Below are positions 26,769-34,952 of a stretch of DNA of 64,000 bases, in pieces (position 1 is the stretch's first letter; each line of letters starts with the position of its first letter). A program made the translations under genes and the position numbers. The DNA is from Trueperella bernardiae. GTDB taxonomy: Bacteria; Actinomycetota; Actinomycetes; Actinomycetales; Actinomycetaceae. The DNA lies in contig NZ_LNIZ01000001.1 in the NCBI RefSeq assembly GCF_001469025.1, forward strand, positions 124,001 through 188,000. Direction: 5' to 3'. The notes beneath the pieces were generated by a model, which saw nothing but the letters and a program-made list of their open reading frames with translations, was not told the origin of the DNA and did no database searches.

Positions 26769-28048
26769 GCTTCCCGTCCGCGTCCGCTCGCCTCACGACG
26801 CCGCAGCGCGGCGTCCCTGCCGTGCGCATCGGCTCCCTCGGGCTCGGCACCCCGCTCATGCTCGCCCCGATGGCGGGCGTGACCAACCCGCCCTTCCGCC
26901 AGCTGTGCCGGCAGTTTGGCGAGCAGGCCCTGGCCGACGTCGCCGGCGATTCGGGCGTGGCCGGGCCGGACGGCGTCGTGAATCCTGATCACGCGGAGGG
27001 AACGTTTGCGCCGGCGGGGCTGTACGTGTGCGAGATGATCACGTCGCGGGCGCTGGTGGAGCGCACGCCCGAGACGATGCGGATGATCCAGCCCGATATG
27101 GGCGACCCGGTGCGCTCAATCCAGATTTACGGCGTGGGCCCAGCGGCGGTGGGGGAGTCGGTGCGGCTGGTGGTCGGGAACGGGTACGCCGACCACATCG
27201 ACCTCAACTTCGGCTGTCCTGTGCCCAAGGTGACCCGCAAGGGCGGCGGCTCTGCGCTGCCGTGGAAGCACGACCTGTTCGAGGCGATCGTGAGCGAGGC
27301 CGTGCGCGCGGCCGACGAGGCCTCGGGCGGGCGCGTGCCGGTCACGGCCAAGTTCCGTATCGGTATCGACGACGACCACGAGACCTTCCGCGACGTGGCC
27401 CGGATCTGCGAGGATGCCGGGATCGCGGCCCTCACCCTGCATGCCCGCACCACCGCCCAGCACTATGCTGGTACGGCCCGTTGGGAGGTCATTGGCGATC
27501 TGGTGCGCGAATCGTCCCTGCCGGTCTTCGGCAACGGCGACGTGTTTGAGGCCGAGGATGCGGCAGCGATGATGGAGCTAACGGGAGCGGTCGGAGCCGT
27601 GGTGGGGCGCGGATGCCAGGGCCGGCCCTGGCTGTTCTACGACCTCGTGGCCGCTATGCATGGCTCGGATCGGCGTATGCGGCCGAACCTGGCTCGTGTG
27701 TGCGAGATCATCATGCGCCACGCCGAGCTCGCGGTGGAACACTTTGGGGATGATCGCCGGGCGATGCGCGAGATGCGCAAGCACGTGGGCTGGTATATGC
27801 GCGGCTTCGCCGTGGGCGGGCAGCTGCGGCGCGACCTGGGGCTGGTGGAGACGCTGGAGGACCTGCGCGCCCGCCTCGGCCAGCTCGACCTTGACCAGCC
27901 TTACCCGGAGGCGGCCAGCGGGCCGCGCGGCCGGGCCGGCGGGGAAAAGCAGCCACACCTGCCCGAATTCTGGCTCGACTCCCACGAGCTTACCGCCGAG
28001 CAGAAGGCGCGCCTGCACGAGGCCGAGCTCGGGATCTCGGGCGGCTGA
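26765..28048 (+). CDS. dusB: tRNA-dihydrouridine synthase DusB
   Basis: 427-residue FMN enzyme reducing uridines in the tRNA D-loop. The TIM barrel starts with GTPLMLAPMAGVTNPPFR; the catalytic Cys is in LNFGCPVPKVTRKGGGSALP; the FMN-phosphate region VFGNGDVFEAEDA and GAVVGRGCQGRPWLF follow. The helical C-terminal tRNA-binding domain ends near residue 385, and the protein has about 30 extra residues. It overlaps the YibE/F gene by 4 bp. Confidence 0.94.
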   Translation: MSFPSASARLTTPQRGVPAVRIGSLGLGTPLMLAPMAGVTNPPFRQLCRQFGEQALADVAGDSGVAGPDGVVNPDHAEGTFAPAGLYVCEMITSRALVERTPETMRMIQPDMGDPVRSIQIYGVGPAAVGESVRLVVGNGYADHIDLNFGCPVPKVTRKGGGSALPWKHDLFEAIVSEAVRAADEASGGRVPVTAKFRIGIDDDHETFRDVARICEDAGIAALTLHARTTAQHYAGTARWEVIGDLVRESSLPVFGNGDVFEAEDAAAMMELTGAVGAVVGRGCQGRPWLFYDLVAAMHGSDRRMRPNLARVCEIIMRHAELAVEHFGDDRRAMREMRKHVGWYMRGFAVGGQLRRDLGLVETLEDLRARLGQLDLDQPYPEAASGPRGRAGGEKQPHLPEFWLDSHELTAEQKARLHEAELGISGG

Positions 28049-28065
28049 CGCCCGCTGTGAGGCCC

Positions 28066-28101
28066 GCGCTCAATTCGGGGGCAGCGCTCAATTCGGGGGC
28101 A
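28066..28101. repeat. Tandem 18-bp direct repeat
   Basis: GCGCTCAATTCGGGGGCA occurs twice in perfect tandem between the convergent dusB and the GH13-like gene. It fills most of the 56-bp gap; no function is evident. Confidence 0.9.
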
Positions 28102-28104
28102 ACC

Positions 28105-29154
28105 CTAGCGCCGCAGCCAGGCGGCTTCCCCGGGTGGGATCACAAGGTTGGTGCCCTCCTCGGGGAGTTCGATGAGGGAGGAGACGAGCACTCGGCCGTC
28201 GTTGGGCACCAGGTAGGGGTAGGGGCCGAAGTTGAGTAGCATGCTCACCTTGTCGGTGGCGAGCCAGATGAAGCCGTCGGCCGCCTTGTCGGTGGAGATG
28301 AGGATCGAGGAGTGATGGAGCGAGAGCGAGTTGCGCAGGCGCAGCGCGTGGCGCACTGACGGCGAGCGGCCCGGGATGTTCTGCTCGAAGTGGAGGAAGC
28401 CGGGGAAGAAGCACGAGGCGAGGAGGATCGCGCCCTCGCTCAGGTTTCCGGCGCGGTTTTCGAGCGCGTCGAAGGAGCAGTTCCAGGAGGGGATCGCGCC
28501 GGCGATTTCGAAGAATTGCAGGATGTTGGCGACCTCGCCGGGGAAGGTGTCCGGGGTGAAGGCGTGTGGGGTGGCGATCTGGAAGCGCACCACGTCGAAG
28601 AAGTCTTCGAGGGCGTGGGTGCTGGCCTCGGCAAAGGAGGTGGAGCGCACGTTGGCGGACACGATCGCGTCCTGGTGGGATTCGACGTAGGCGAGGAGTT
28701 CGCGGGTGTCCCAGCCGGCGTGGATGTGCGCGCCGGAGTCGGTGAGCTCTTCGGGGTCGGTGAGGTCGATCGTGCCGAGTTCTACGCCGTAGGCGCCGTG
28801 GTCGAACCATTGGTTAAGGATGGCATAGCGTTCCGCGGCGAGTGCGGGGGCGCGGGCGACGACGTCGGCGCCGACGTGCGGCAAGAGGCGGACACCCCGC
28901 CGCGAGGCTGCGCGGGTGACCTTCTCGATGTAGTCCGGTTCGGCGTCGGCAATCAGGGCGGGCAGGGACATGACGTTCATGCCGAAGCGCGCGCATTCGG
29001 AGATGAGCCCGAGGGCGACGTTGGTGGTGTGGACTTCCTGAGGGGTGGCCTGGTACCACAGGTGATGTCGCGCCCAGGGGCCGGGAACGCGCGGCGCGCG
29101 GTACAGCGGCGAGGCCGTTGGAGAACCCTGGTTGGATGCAATCACGTGTTCCAT
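28105..29154 (-). CDS. Divergent GH13 (alpha-glucosidase-like) protein, probably catalytically inactive
   Basis: 349 residues against about 540 for GH13 alpha-glucosidases. The C-terminal part VSMLLNFGPYPYLVPNDGRVLVSS...IPPGEAAWLRR matches the GH13 C-terminal beta domain, and ASCFFPGFLHFEQNIPG lines up with the family LALPGxxYLYQGEELG segment. The GFRID motif aligns with GVELG (residues 123-127), so the nucleophile Asp becomes Gly127; the acid/base Glu aligns with Asn168; the NHD triad aligns with NCS (225-227). All three catalytic carboxylates therefore seem lost, and the first barrel strands are shortened. The alignment is by eye. It is divergent from dgt. Confidence 0.6.
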   Translation of the reverse strand: MEHVIASNQGSPTASPLYRAPRVPGPWARHHLWYQATPQEVHTTNVALGLISECARFGMNVMSLPALIADAEPDYIEKVTRAASRRGVRLLPHVGADVVARAPALAAERYAILNQWFDHGAYGVELGTIDLTDPEELTDSGAHIHAGWDTRELLAYVESHQDAIVSANVRSTSFAEASTHALEDFFDVVRFQIATPHAFTPDTFPGEVANILQFFEIAGAIPSWNCSFDALENRAGNLSEGAILLASCFFPGFLHFEQNIPGRSPSVRHALRLRNSLSLHHSSILISTDKAADGFIWLATDKVSMLLNFGPYPYLVPNDGRVLVSSLIELPEEGTNLVIPPGEAAWLRR

Positions 29155-29168
29155 TGTGCCACAGCGGG

Positions 29169-29174
29169 TAAGGT
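29169..29174 (+). promoter_or_regulatory. -10 element for leaderless dgt
   Basis: TAAGGT ends six bases before the GTG at 29181, in the short gap to the divergent GH13-like gene. Confidence 0.45.
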
Positions 29175-29180
29175 GAGGGC

Positions 29181-30425
29181 GTGAGTTATTCTTCTATCGA
29201 TACCCAGCGCTGGGCGCACGAACCCTCGAAGAATCCGTCCCGCACCGACTTCGAGCGCGATCGGGCCCGGGTGCTGCATTCCTCGGCGCTGCGGCGGCTG
29301 GGTGCGAAGACCCAGGTGCTCGGCCCTGAGTCGGACGACTTCATCCGCACCCGCCTCACCCATTCTCTCGAGGTGGCCCAGGTGGGGCGGAGCCTGGCGA
29401 AGAACCTCGGCGCGGACCAGGACCTGGTGGAGGCCGCCTGCCTGTGCCACGACATCGGCCACCCGCCCTTCGGCCACAACGGCGAGCACACGCTCAACGA
29501 CATCTGCGCCGGCATCGGCGGTTTCGAGGGCAACGCCCAGACCTTGCGCGTCATTACGCGGCTCGAGCCGAAGCGTTTTCACGACGACGACCGCCCGGCC
29601 GGCCTTAACCTCACGCGCGCCACGATCGACGCCACGATCAAGTACCCCTGGCCGCTCTTCGGCGGGCCCGCTGGGAGCCTGAGCCCCAAGTTCGGCTACT
29701 ACGCCGACGACGAGCCCGTGTTCGCGTGGGTGCGCGGGGGCGAGGAGGGCCGGTGTGCCGAGGCGCAGATGATGGACCTGTCCGACGACATCGCCTACTC
29801 CGTCCACGACATCGAGGATGCGATCGTGCGCGGTAAGCTCGACCCTTCGGCGTTGCAGGCGGACCGGACGCGGCAGGTCGACGACGTCGTCGCCGCAACC
29901 ACCCTGTGGTACGGCACGGCGATTTCGGCTGACGAGCTGGTGGCCGCCTCCCAACGCTTGTTTGCCATGAAATCCTGGCCCGCGAGCTACGAGGGCACGC
30001 TACGCGACCTGGCCCGCCTCAAGGATCTTACCTCGGATTTGATCGGGCGCTTCGTGTCGGCTGTGTGTAGCGTGAGCCTGGAGGCGAGCGGCGGGGAGCC
30101 GATCTACCGCCACGCTGCGGGCCTCACCGTGCCGCGCGAGACCCTGGCCGAGATCACGTTCCTCAAGGGCCTGGCCGTCCACTACGTCATGGCCCCGCGC
30201 GAGTTCGAACCGGTCTACTACGAGCAGCGCACCTTGCTCATGGACCTCGTGGACGCGATCACGGAAAATCCGCAGGAACGCCTCGAGCGGCAGTTCCTCG
30301 ACCAGTGGTGCGAGGCGGCGGGGGAGGACGCGAAGCTGCGGGTGGTCGTCGACCAGATTGCCTCCCTCACCGACCAGTCGGCCCGCCTGTGGCACGCCCG
30401 GTTCTGCGGGATGCTGAGGAATTAG
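29181..30425 (+). CDS. dgt: Deoxyguanosinetriphosphate triphosphohydrolase-like protein
   Basis: HD-domain dNTP triphosphohydrolase, 414 residues. The metal residues are visible: HSLEVAQVGR (first His), CHDIGHPPFGHNGE (HD pair) and DLSDDIAYSVHDIED (last Asp). N-terminal RTDFERDRARVLHSSALRRLGAKTQV is the family substrate region. The GTG start is supported by a -10 hexamer 6 nt upstream. In many actinobacteria dgt precedes dnaG, as here. Confidence 0.93.
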   Translation: MSYSSIDTQRWAHEPSKNPSRTDFERDRARVLHSSALRRLGAKTQVLGPESDDFIRTRLTHSLEVAQVGRSLAKNLGADQDLVEAACLCHDIGHPPFGHNGEHTLNDICAGIGGFEGNAQTLRVITRLEPKRFHDDDRPAGLNLTRATIDATIKYPWPLFGGPAGSLSPKFGYYADDEPVFAWVRGGEEGRCAEAQMMDLSDDIAYSVHDIEDAIVRGKLDPSALQADRTRQVDDVVAATTLWYGTAISADELVAASQRLFAMKSWPASYEGTLRDLARLKDLTSDLIGRFVSAVCSVSLEASGGEPIYRHAAGLTVPRETLAEITFLKGLAVHYVMAPREFEPVYYEQRTLLMDLVDAITENPQERLERQFLDQWCEAAGEDAKLRVVVDQIASLTDQSARLWHARFCGMLRN

Positions 30426-30440
30426 TTATCCACCGGGCGC

Positions 30441-30465
30441 GCTCGCGGGGGCGAAACCCGCGAGC
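30441..30465 (+). terminator. Hairpin between dgt and dnaG
   Basis: A perfect 9-bp stem (GCTCGCGGG / CCCGCGAGC) with a 7-nt loop follows the dgt stop by 15 bp. It has no U-tract, so it is a weak or factor-dependent terminator. Confidence 0.5.
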
Positions 30466-30502
30466 CGGGGCACTCGGGCGCGCAGGGGCGGTCGCTTGCC
30501 GC

Positions 30503-30508
30503 TAAGAT
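30503..30508 (+). promoter_or_regulatory. -10 element for leaderless dnaG
   Basis: TAAGAT ends six bases before the GTG at 30515. Confidence 0.5.
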
Positions 30509-30514
30509 GGGGGC

Positions 30515-32449
30515 GTGGCTGGGCTGATCAAACGGGAGAGTATCGATGAGGTGCGCTATCGCGCGCGTATCGAGGACGTGGTCGGCCAGTATGTGACGCT
30601 CAAGAGCGCCGGGGTGGGCTCGATGAAGGGGCTGTGCCCGTTCCATGACGAAAAGACGCCCTCGTTTAACGTGCGCCCGCACGTGGGCCGTTGGCACTGC
30701 TTCGGGTGCGGCGAGGGCGGGGACGCGATCTCGTTCATCGAGAAGATCGAACACATTTCGTTTGTGGAGGCTGTCGAGCACCTCGCGGAGAAGTTTGGGG
30801 TGGCCCTGCAATATGAGGAGGGCGCACCGGTTCAGCGCGGTCCGCGCGACGTGACGCGGGCCCGGCTCATCGACGCCCACCGCGTGGCCGAGGACTTCTA
30901 TGTCAAGCAGCTCCACACGCCCGAGGGCGCGCAGGCGCGCGAGCTGCTCGAGGGGCGCGGCTTTGACGCGGAGGCGATCGCGTACTTCCGCGTGGGCTAC
31001 TCGCCCAATTCGTGGGACGCGATGCTGTCCGAGCTGCGTCGCAAGGGCTTTACGGAAAAGGAGATCGCGGCGTCGGGACTGGTCACGGCTGGAAGCCGCG
31101 GGCACTACGACCGCTTCCGCAACCGGGTGATGTGGCCGATCCACTCGATCACGGGCGAGCCAATCGGGTTCGGCGCCCGCAAGCTGGGGGACGAGGAGGG
31201 GCCCAAGTACCTCAACACCCCCGAAACGATGATCTACAAGAAGTCCCAGGTGCTCTACGGGCTGGACCTGGCGAAGAAGGACGTTGCGAAGGACCGGCGG
31301 ATCGTGGTGGTCGAGGGGTATACGGACGTCATGGCCGCCCACCTCGCCGGCGTTCCGCACGCTGTGGCCACCTGCGGCACGGCCTTTGGCGAGGAGCACG
31401 TGAAGATCGTGCGCCGGTTGCTGGGGGACTCGGCGAATCCGGCCGCGGGCGTCATCCTGTCCTCGGGCCGGGCGTTCGGTGGGGAGGTCATCTTCACCTT
31501 CGACGGCGACGAGGCGGGCCAGAAAGCGGCGCTACGCGCCTTCCACGAAGACCAGAGCTTCGGTGCGCAAACCTTCGTGGCCGTCTCCCCGAACGGGCTC
31601 GACCCGTGCGATTACCGCCTTGCCTACGGGGACGAAGCCCTGCGGTACATGATCGACGCGCGCGAGCCGCTCTTCGCCTTCGTGTTGCGCTCGCTACTTG
31701 CCGGCCTGCCGCTCAATACCGCCGAGGGCCGCACGGCCGGACTGCGCACTACCGCGCCCGTGGTCGCCTCGATCCGGGACAGGGTGTTGCGTGCGGAGTA
31801 CGTGCGGGAGCTCGCCGGCTACCTGGGGATGGACGAGCGGATCGTAGCTCAGGGTGTGCGTTCTGCGCCGCATGCGCCGGTGCCCGAATACGAGGAGGTG
31901 CTCCCGCCGATGCCGAGCGCGCTCCCCCCGCGCCACCGGATCCGCGACCCGCTCGAGCGGATCGAGCGCCAGGCCCTCGAGGTCATGCTGCAACTGCCCG
32001 GGCTCGCCCGCGCAGCCAACGCCCAGGAGCTCCCCGCGCGCACTTTCACCGTCCCCACCCACCAGGCGGTTCACGACGCGATCCGGGCGGCAGGCGGCGT
32101 CTTTATCTACGACGAACGCCTAGCCCAGCTACGCGAGCAGGGCGATGCGGCACCCGAGGAGCGGGCGGCCGCGTGGTACGTGGACCAGGTGATGGAGCAC
32201 GCGGACGGCGTCGTCGCCCAGGCGGTCACCCAGCTGTCCGTGGAACCGCTACCCGAGGCGGGGGATCAGTGGCCGTACGTGCGAGGGATCATGATGTCGC
32301 TCATCCGGCAGGGCATTACGCGGCAGATCGCGGAGGTGCGCGGCCAGATGCGCAGAACCGCCCCCGATTCCCCCGATCAGGACGTGCTGTTCGCGCGCCT
32401 GATCGAACTGGAGAATCAGAGGCGGGCCTTCGACGAAACCGACACCTAG
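30515..32449 (+). CDS. dnaG: DNA primase DnaG
   Basis: 644-residue replicative primase. The CHC2 zinc finger is complete: Cys41, His44, Cys62, Cys65 (CPFHDEKTPSF...WHCFGCGEGGD). The RNA polymerase core has the EGYTDVM motif and the Toprim TFDGDEAGQKAALR. The C-terminal helical region (from about residue 490) would bind the DnaB helicase. The GTG start is directly before the family N-terminus AGLIKRESIDEV. It converges with the DUF6457 gene with a 4-bp gap. Confidence 0.95.
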   Translation: MAGLIKRESIDEVRYRARIEDVVGQYVTLKSAGVGSMKGLCPFHDEKTPSFNVRPHVGRWHCFGCGEGGDAISFIEKIEHISFVEAVEHLAEKFGVALQYEEGAPVQRGPRDVTRARLIDAHRVAEDFYVKQLHTPEGAQARELLEGRGFDAEAIAYFRVGYSPNSWDAMLSELRRKGFTEKEIAASGLVTAGSRGHYDRFRNRVMWPIHSITGEPIGFGARKLGDEEGPKYLNTPETMIYKKSQVLYGLDLAKKDVAKDRRIVVVEGYTDVMAAHLAGVPHAVATCGTAFGEEHVKIVRRLLGDSANPAAGVILSSGRAFGGEVIFTFDGDEAGQKAALRAFHEDQSFGAQTFVAVSPNGLDPCDYRLAYGDEALRYMIDAREPLFAFVLRSLLAGLPLNTAEGRTAGLRTTAPVVASIRDRVLRAEYVRELAGYLGMDERIVAQGVRSAPHAPVPEYEEVLPPMPSALPPRHRIRDPLERIERQALEVMLQLPGLARAANAQELPARTFTVPTHQAVHDAIRAAGGVFIYDERLAQLREQGDAAPEERAAAWYVDQVMEHADGVVAQAVTQLSVEPLPEAGDQWPYVRGIMMSLIRQGITRQIAEVRGQMRRTAPDSPDQDVLFARLIELENQRRAFDETDT

Positions 32450-32453
32450 GCGG

Positions 32454-32714
32454 TTAGCGCTCCTCGTAGTTCTTGGCGAGGGCCTCGACCTTGGCCACAA
32501 GCTCGCTGACGTCGGCGCCCTGGCCGGCACGCATGCCGAGCAGGAACAGGGTCATCGGCGCGCCGGGGCGGGAGGGGCCGTGCGCGATCGTGCTCACCAG
32601 GTCGAGCAGCTCGTCGCGGTGGGTGTTGATGAGGGCGGGGTCGGCGTCGACCTCGGTGGCGACGGCGTCGAGCCACTTGCCCATGATCGCCATCTTGGTT
32701 GCTTCATCAGTCAT
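32454..32714 (-). CDS. DUF6457 domain protein
   Basis: 86 residues. The core MGKWLDAVATEVDADPAL...ELLDLVSTIAHGPSRPGAPMTLFLLGMRAGQG matches DUF6457, a small family often encoded with, or fused to, MobA (molybdenum cofactor guanylyltransferase). The frame is open to 32756, but the ATG at 32714 has AAAGGA upstream and begins the domain. It overlaps tatC by 8 bp and is the last gene of the tatA-tatC operon. Its molecular role is unknown. Confidence 0.75.
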   Translation of the reverse strand: MTDEATKMAIMGKWLDAVATEVDADPALINTHRDELLDLVSTIAHGPSRPGAPMTLFLLGMRAGQGADVSELVAKVEALAKNYEER

Positions 32715-33480
32715 GACTGATCCTTTCTTTCGTTTTCTTCTCGCGGTGCTTGTCATGGATAAAGGAGACGAGGACGGCCAGGAGGTAGAGCCCGATGAGC
32801 ACGAACGCCTGGATTGTCATCGGCCAGGGGGAGGGTAGCGGGTTGGCGATCGCGGCGAAGACAAAGCAGAGCACCACGGCCCAGCGCCAGTGCCGTAGCA
32901 TCGGCTTCCACCCGAGGATTCCAAGAAAGTTGAGCGCCACCAGCACCTCCGGTGCCAGGAAGGACAGGCCGAAGGCCATGACCAGACGCATGTAGAACGT
33001 CACGTACGTGGTGGCCCGGAGCAGACTGGCGGAGTTTTCGGGGTTGAAGCTGGTGAGGATATCCACCGCAAGGGGCGCCATCCGCATGCCGGAGACGACG
33101 CCCGCGGCGAACAGGATGACGCCCGCGAACCCGAAGGCGAGCACGTGGATCTTCTCGCGGCGCTTGAGGCCGGGGGAAATGAAGGCGAAGATCTGGTAGA
33201 CCCACCACGGGCTCGTGATGATCGTGCCAATCCAGATCGACACCTTCAGCTTCAGGTCAAAGGCCGCGCCGATCGTGTCGAAGTTGAGCAGGGCCTGCTG
33301 CTTCGTGATTTCGGCGAGCGGCGCCGTGATATAGTCCATGACCGGCCCGTACAGGTACCAGCCGGCAATCGAACCGATCCCGATGCCGAGCAGTGCCCAC
33401 ATGAGCCGTTTGCGCAGCTCGCGCAGGTGTTCGCGGATCGGCATGATCCCTTCGGGATTCTTGCGTCTACGGGCGCTCAC
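32707..33480 (-). CDS. tatC: Twin-arginine translocase subunit TatC
   Basis: 257-residue polytopic membrane protein that recognises twin-arginine signal peptides. Six hydrophobic segments; the N-terminal MPIREHLRELRKRL and the FISPGLKRREK loop are the conserved cytoplasmic binding regions, and LPSPWPM near the end is also typical (NPLPSPWPMT). The C-terminal tail is basic. It overlaps tatA by 4 bp and DUF6457 by 8 bp. Confidence 0.94.
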   Translation of the reverse strand: MSARRRKNPEGIMPIREHLRELRKRLMWALLGIGIGSIAGWYLYGPVMDYITAPLAEITKQQALLNFDTIGAAFDLKLKVSIWIGTIITSPWWVYQIFAFISPGLKRREKIHVLAFGFAGVILFAAGVVSGMRMAPLAVDILTSFNPENSASLLRATTYVTFYMRLVMAFGLSFLAPEVLVALNFLGILGWKPMLRHWRWAVVLCFVFAAIANPLPSPWPMTIQAFVLIGLYLLAVLVSFIHDKHREKKTKERISHD

Positions 33481-33884
33481 TGATTTTGCTGGCTATCCGC
33501 CTGGCCCTCAAGGCCCGTGGGGAAGGGCGGGTTCTGCGGGTAGGGCTGCTGGGGTAGCGCCTGGCCGGGGATCTGCTCGCCGGGCGCGTAACCGTCCTGC
33601 TGCGGTGCCTGGCCGGGCTGCGGTGCCTGACTAGGCTGGGGGTAGGGCGGCTGGCCGGGCTGCTGGTACTGCTGGCCCTGATACGGTTGCTGGCCCTGGT
33701 AGGGCTGCTGGTAGGGCTGGCCCTGCGGCGGGATCTGCTTCGGCTCGTCGTCTTGCAGCTCGCGCAGTTCCTTCTTCATCACCTTGGCCGACTGGCCGAG
33801 CGAGCGCGCGATGTCAGGCAGTTTCGCGGTTCCGAAAATGATGAGCAAGACGATGACGAGGATGAGGATGTGGGTCGGCTTCAT
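33477..33884 (-). CDS. tatA: Twin-arginine translocase subunit TatA with a Pro/Gln-rich tail
   Basis: 135 residues. The N-terminal helix THILILVIVLLIIFGTAKLPDIARSLGQSAKVMKKELREL is a canonical TatA hinge and amphipathic helix with the FG pair. The C-terminal 80 residues are almost pure Pro, Gln, Tyr and Gly, with repeats around PYQGQQ and GQAPQ. Typical TatA proteins have 60-100 residues and a short charged tail, so this extension is long. The frame is open upstream to 33974, but the ATG at 33884 with GGAAAGGAAG ahead is where homology starts. Confidence 0.92.
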   Translation of the reverse strand: MKPTHILILVIVLLIIFGTAKLPDIARSLGQSAKVMKKELRELQDDEPKQIPPQGQPYQQPYQGQQPYQGQQYQQPGQPPYPQPSQAPQPGQAPQQDGYAPGEQIPGQALPQQPYPQNPPFPTGLEGQADSQQNQ

Positions 33885-33931
33885 AGAGCTTCCTTTCCGA
33901 TGACCAGGGACACCAGTGTAGCGAATGGTCT

Positions 33932-34243
33932 TTAGTTCTTTTTCTGATTGAGCGAGTTGGTTTGCTGCATCCACGCTTGCATTTCTTCGTGGACGGCTTC
34001 GCGGATCATCTGGCGAGGGTCGAGGTCGCGCATGTCGAAGGCGGACAGGTCAAGGTCGGATAGCCCCGCCGACTTTAGGTCCGCCGAGGTCTCCTCGCGC
34101 ACCCGCGCCGAGAAGCCCTTGGCCGCGTCGATGGCTTTGCGCAGGCCGCGCAGGGCGCTGATGATCGCCTCGGGCCCGAGCACGATCACGGCCACCACGA
34201 GGATGATGAGGAACTCCCCTCCAGAGATCCCGAAAAACTCCAT
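33932..34243 (-). CDS. tatB: Twin-arginine translocase subunit TatB
   Basis: 103 residues: one N-terminal membrane helix (GGEFLIILVVAVIVLGPEAI, with the Glu and the LGPE typical of TatB), an amphipathic helix, and a charged C-terminal region. It is 47 bp upstream of tatA on the same strand, so all three Tat subunits are encoded together. A TAGGAT 6 nt before the ATG suggests a leaderless message. Confidence 0.88.
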   Translation of the reverse strand: MEFFGISGGEFLIILVVAVIVLGPEAIISALRGLRKAIDAAKGFSARVREETSADLKSAGLSDLDLSAFDMRDLDPRQMIREAVHEEMQAWMQQTNSLNQKKN

Positions 34244-34249
34244 GCCCCG

Positions 34250-34255
34250 ATCCTA
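34250..34255 (-). promoter_or_regulatory. -10 element for leaderless tatB
   Basis: On the minus strand TAGGAT ends six bases before the ATG at 34243, in the 97-bp gap to the divergent TorD-like gene. Confidence 0.45.
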
Positions 34256-34340
34256 TCGTCTCGTTCGGCGATTGTCCGGGTCGGCGTGGGCGCGGGGGAC
34301 GGCGTCGTTGTAGAGTGAGCCAGTAACATCAGGAGGTAGG

Positions 34341-34952
34341 ATGACGACGCCGTGGCAGGACTCGCTACCAGAGCGCAAGATGCGTTCGGTGCAGCTCGCA
34401 ACAGCCTTGTATTCGTTAGCGCGCTTCTATGTGGAGGCGCCGAATCACGACGTGGTGGGCCGGTTTTCGGACTCAGCGATGGTGCAGACGTGGCCACTTC
34501 GCGACCCGCAATCGCTAGTGGCGCTGGCTGAGATAGGGCAGGCCGGCGAGAGCGTCTACGTGCTCAACGCCGAGTTCAACTCGCTGATTGGGCCGTCGGG
34601 TTCTTTGCGGATGGCGGAGTCGGAGTTCACGGGCGAGGACCCGCTGCCGCTCGTGCAGGAGCTTGCCGAGCAGTACGGTGCGGCGGGGTATGCCTCGCAG
34701 AAGACCGAGAGCTATCCGCGTGACCACGTGGCCGTGGAACTGGCCTTCCTCGCCCACCTCGTGATCGGCTCGGCCGATGGCGAGAAGGACGCGGAAATTC
34801 GTCGGTTCCGCGGCGAGCACCTCGACAGGTTTGTTCCCGAGCTCCTCGAGGAGCTCGAGGCACAGGCGACGACCGCGACGTACCGCGGCGTCGTCGCCCT
34901 GACCCGCGCCGCTCTGGCCGGCGTGGAGGAGCTGACGGGTGCCGATGGCTGA
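34341..34952 (+). CDS. TorD-like redox-enzyme maturation chaperone
   Basis: 203 residues, all-helical by composition. LPLVQELAEQYGAAGY and PRDHVAVELAFLAHLVIGSADGE match the TorD/DmsD family, chaperones that bind the twin-arginine signal and the apo form of molybdopterin oxidoreductases. An AGGAGG ribosome site precedes the ATG, and TAGAGT at 34311 may be the -10. It overlaps the following ferredoxin gene by 14 bp. No molybdoenzyme is visible in this window. Confidence 0.7.
   Translation: MTTPWQDSLPERKMRSVQLATALYSLARFYVEAPNHDVVGRFSDSAMVQTWPLRDPQSLVALAEIGQAGESVYVLNAEFNSLIGPSGSLRMAESEFTGEDPLPLVQELAEQYGAAGYASQKTESYPRDHVAVELAFLAHLVIGSADGEKDAEIRRFRGEHLDRFVPELLEELEAQATTATYRGVVALTRAALAGVEELTGADG

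Noticed and set aside
31012-32457. 481-codon alternate-frame ORF inside dnaG
   Set aside because: Arg/Gly/Pro-rich translation typical of a +1 shadow; dnaG motifs in the other frame are complete.
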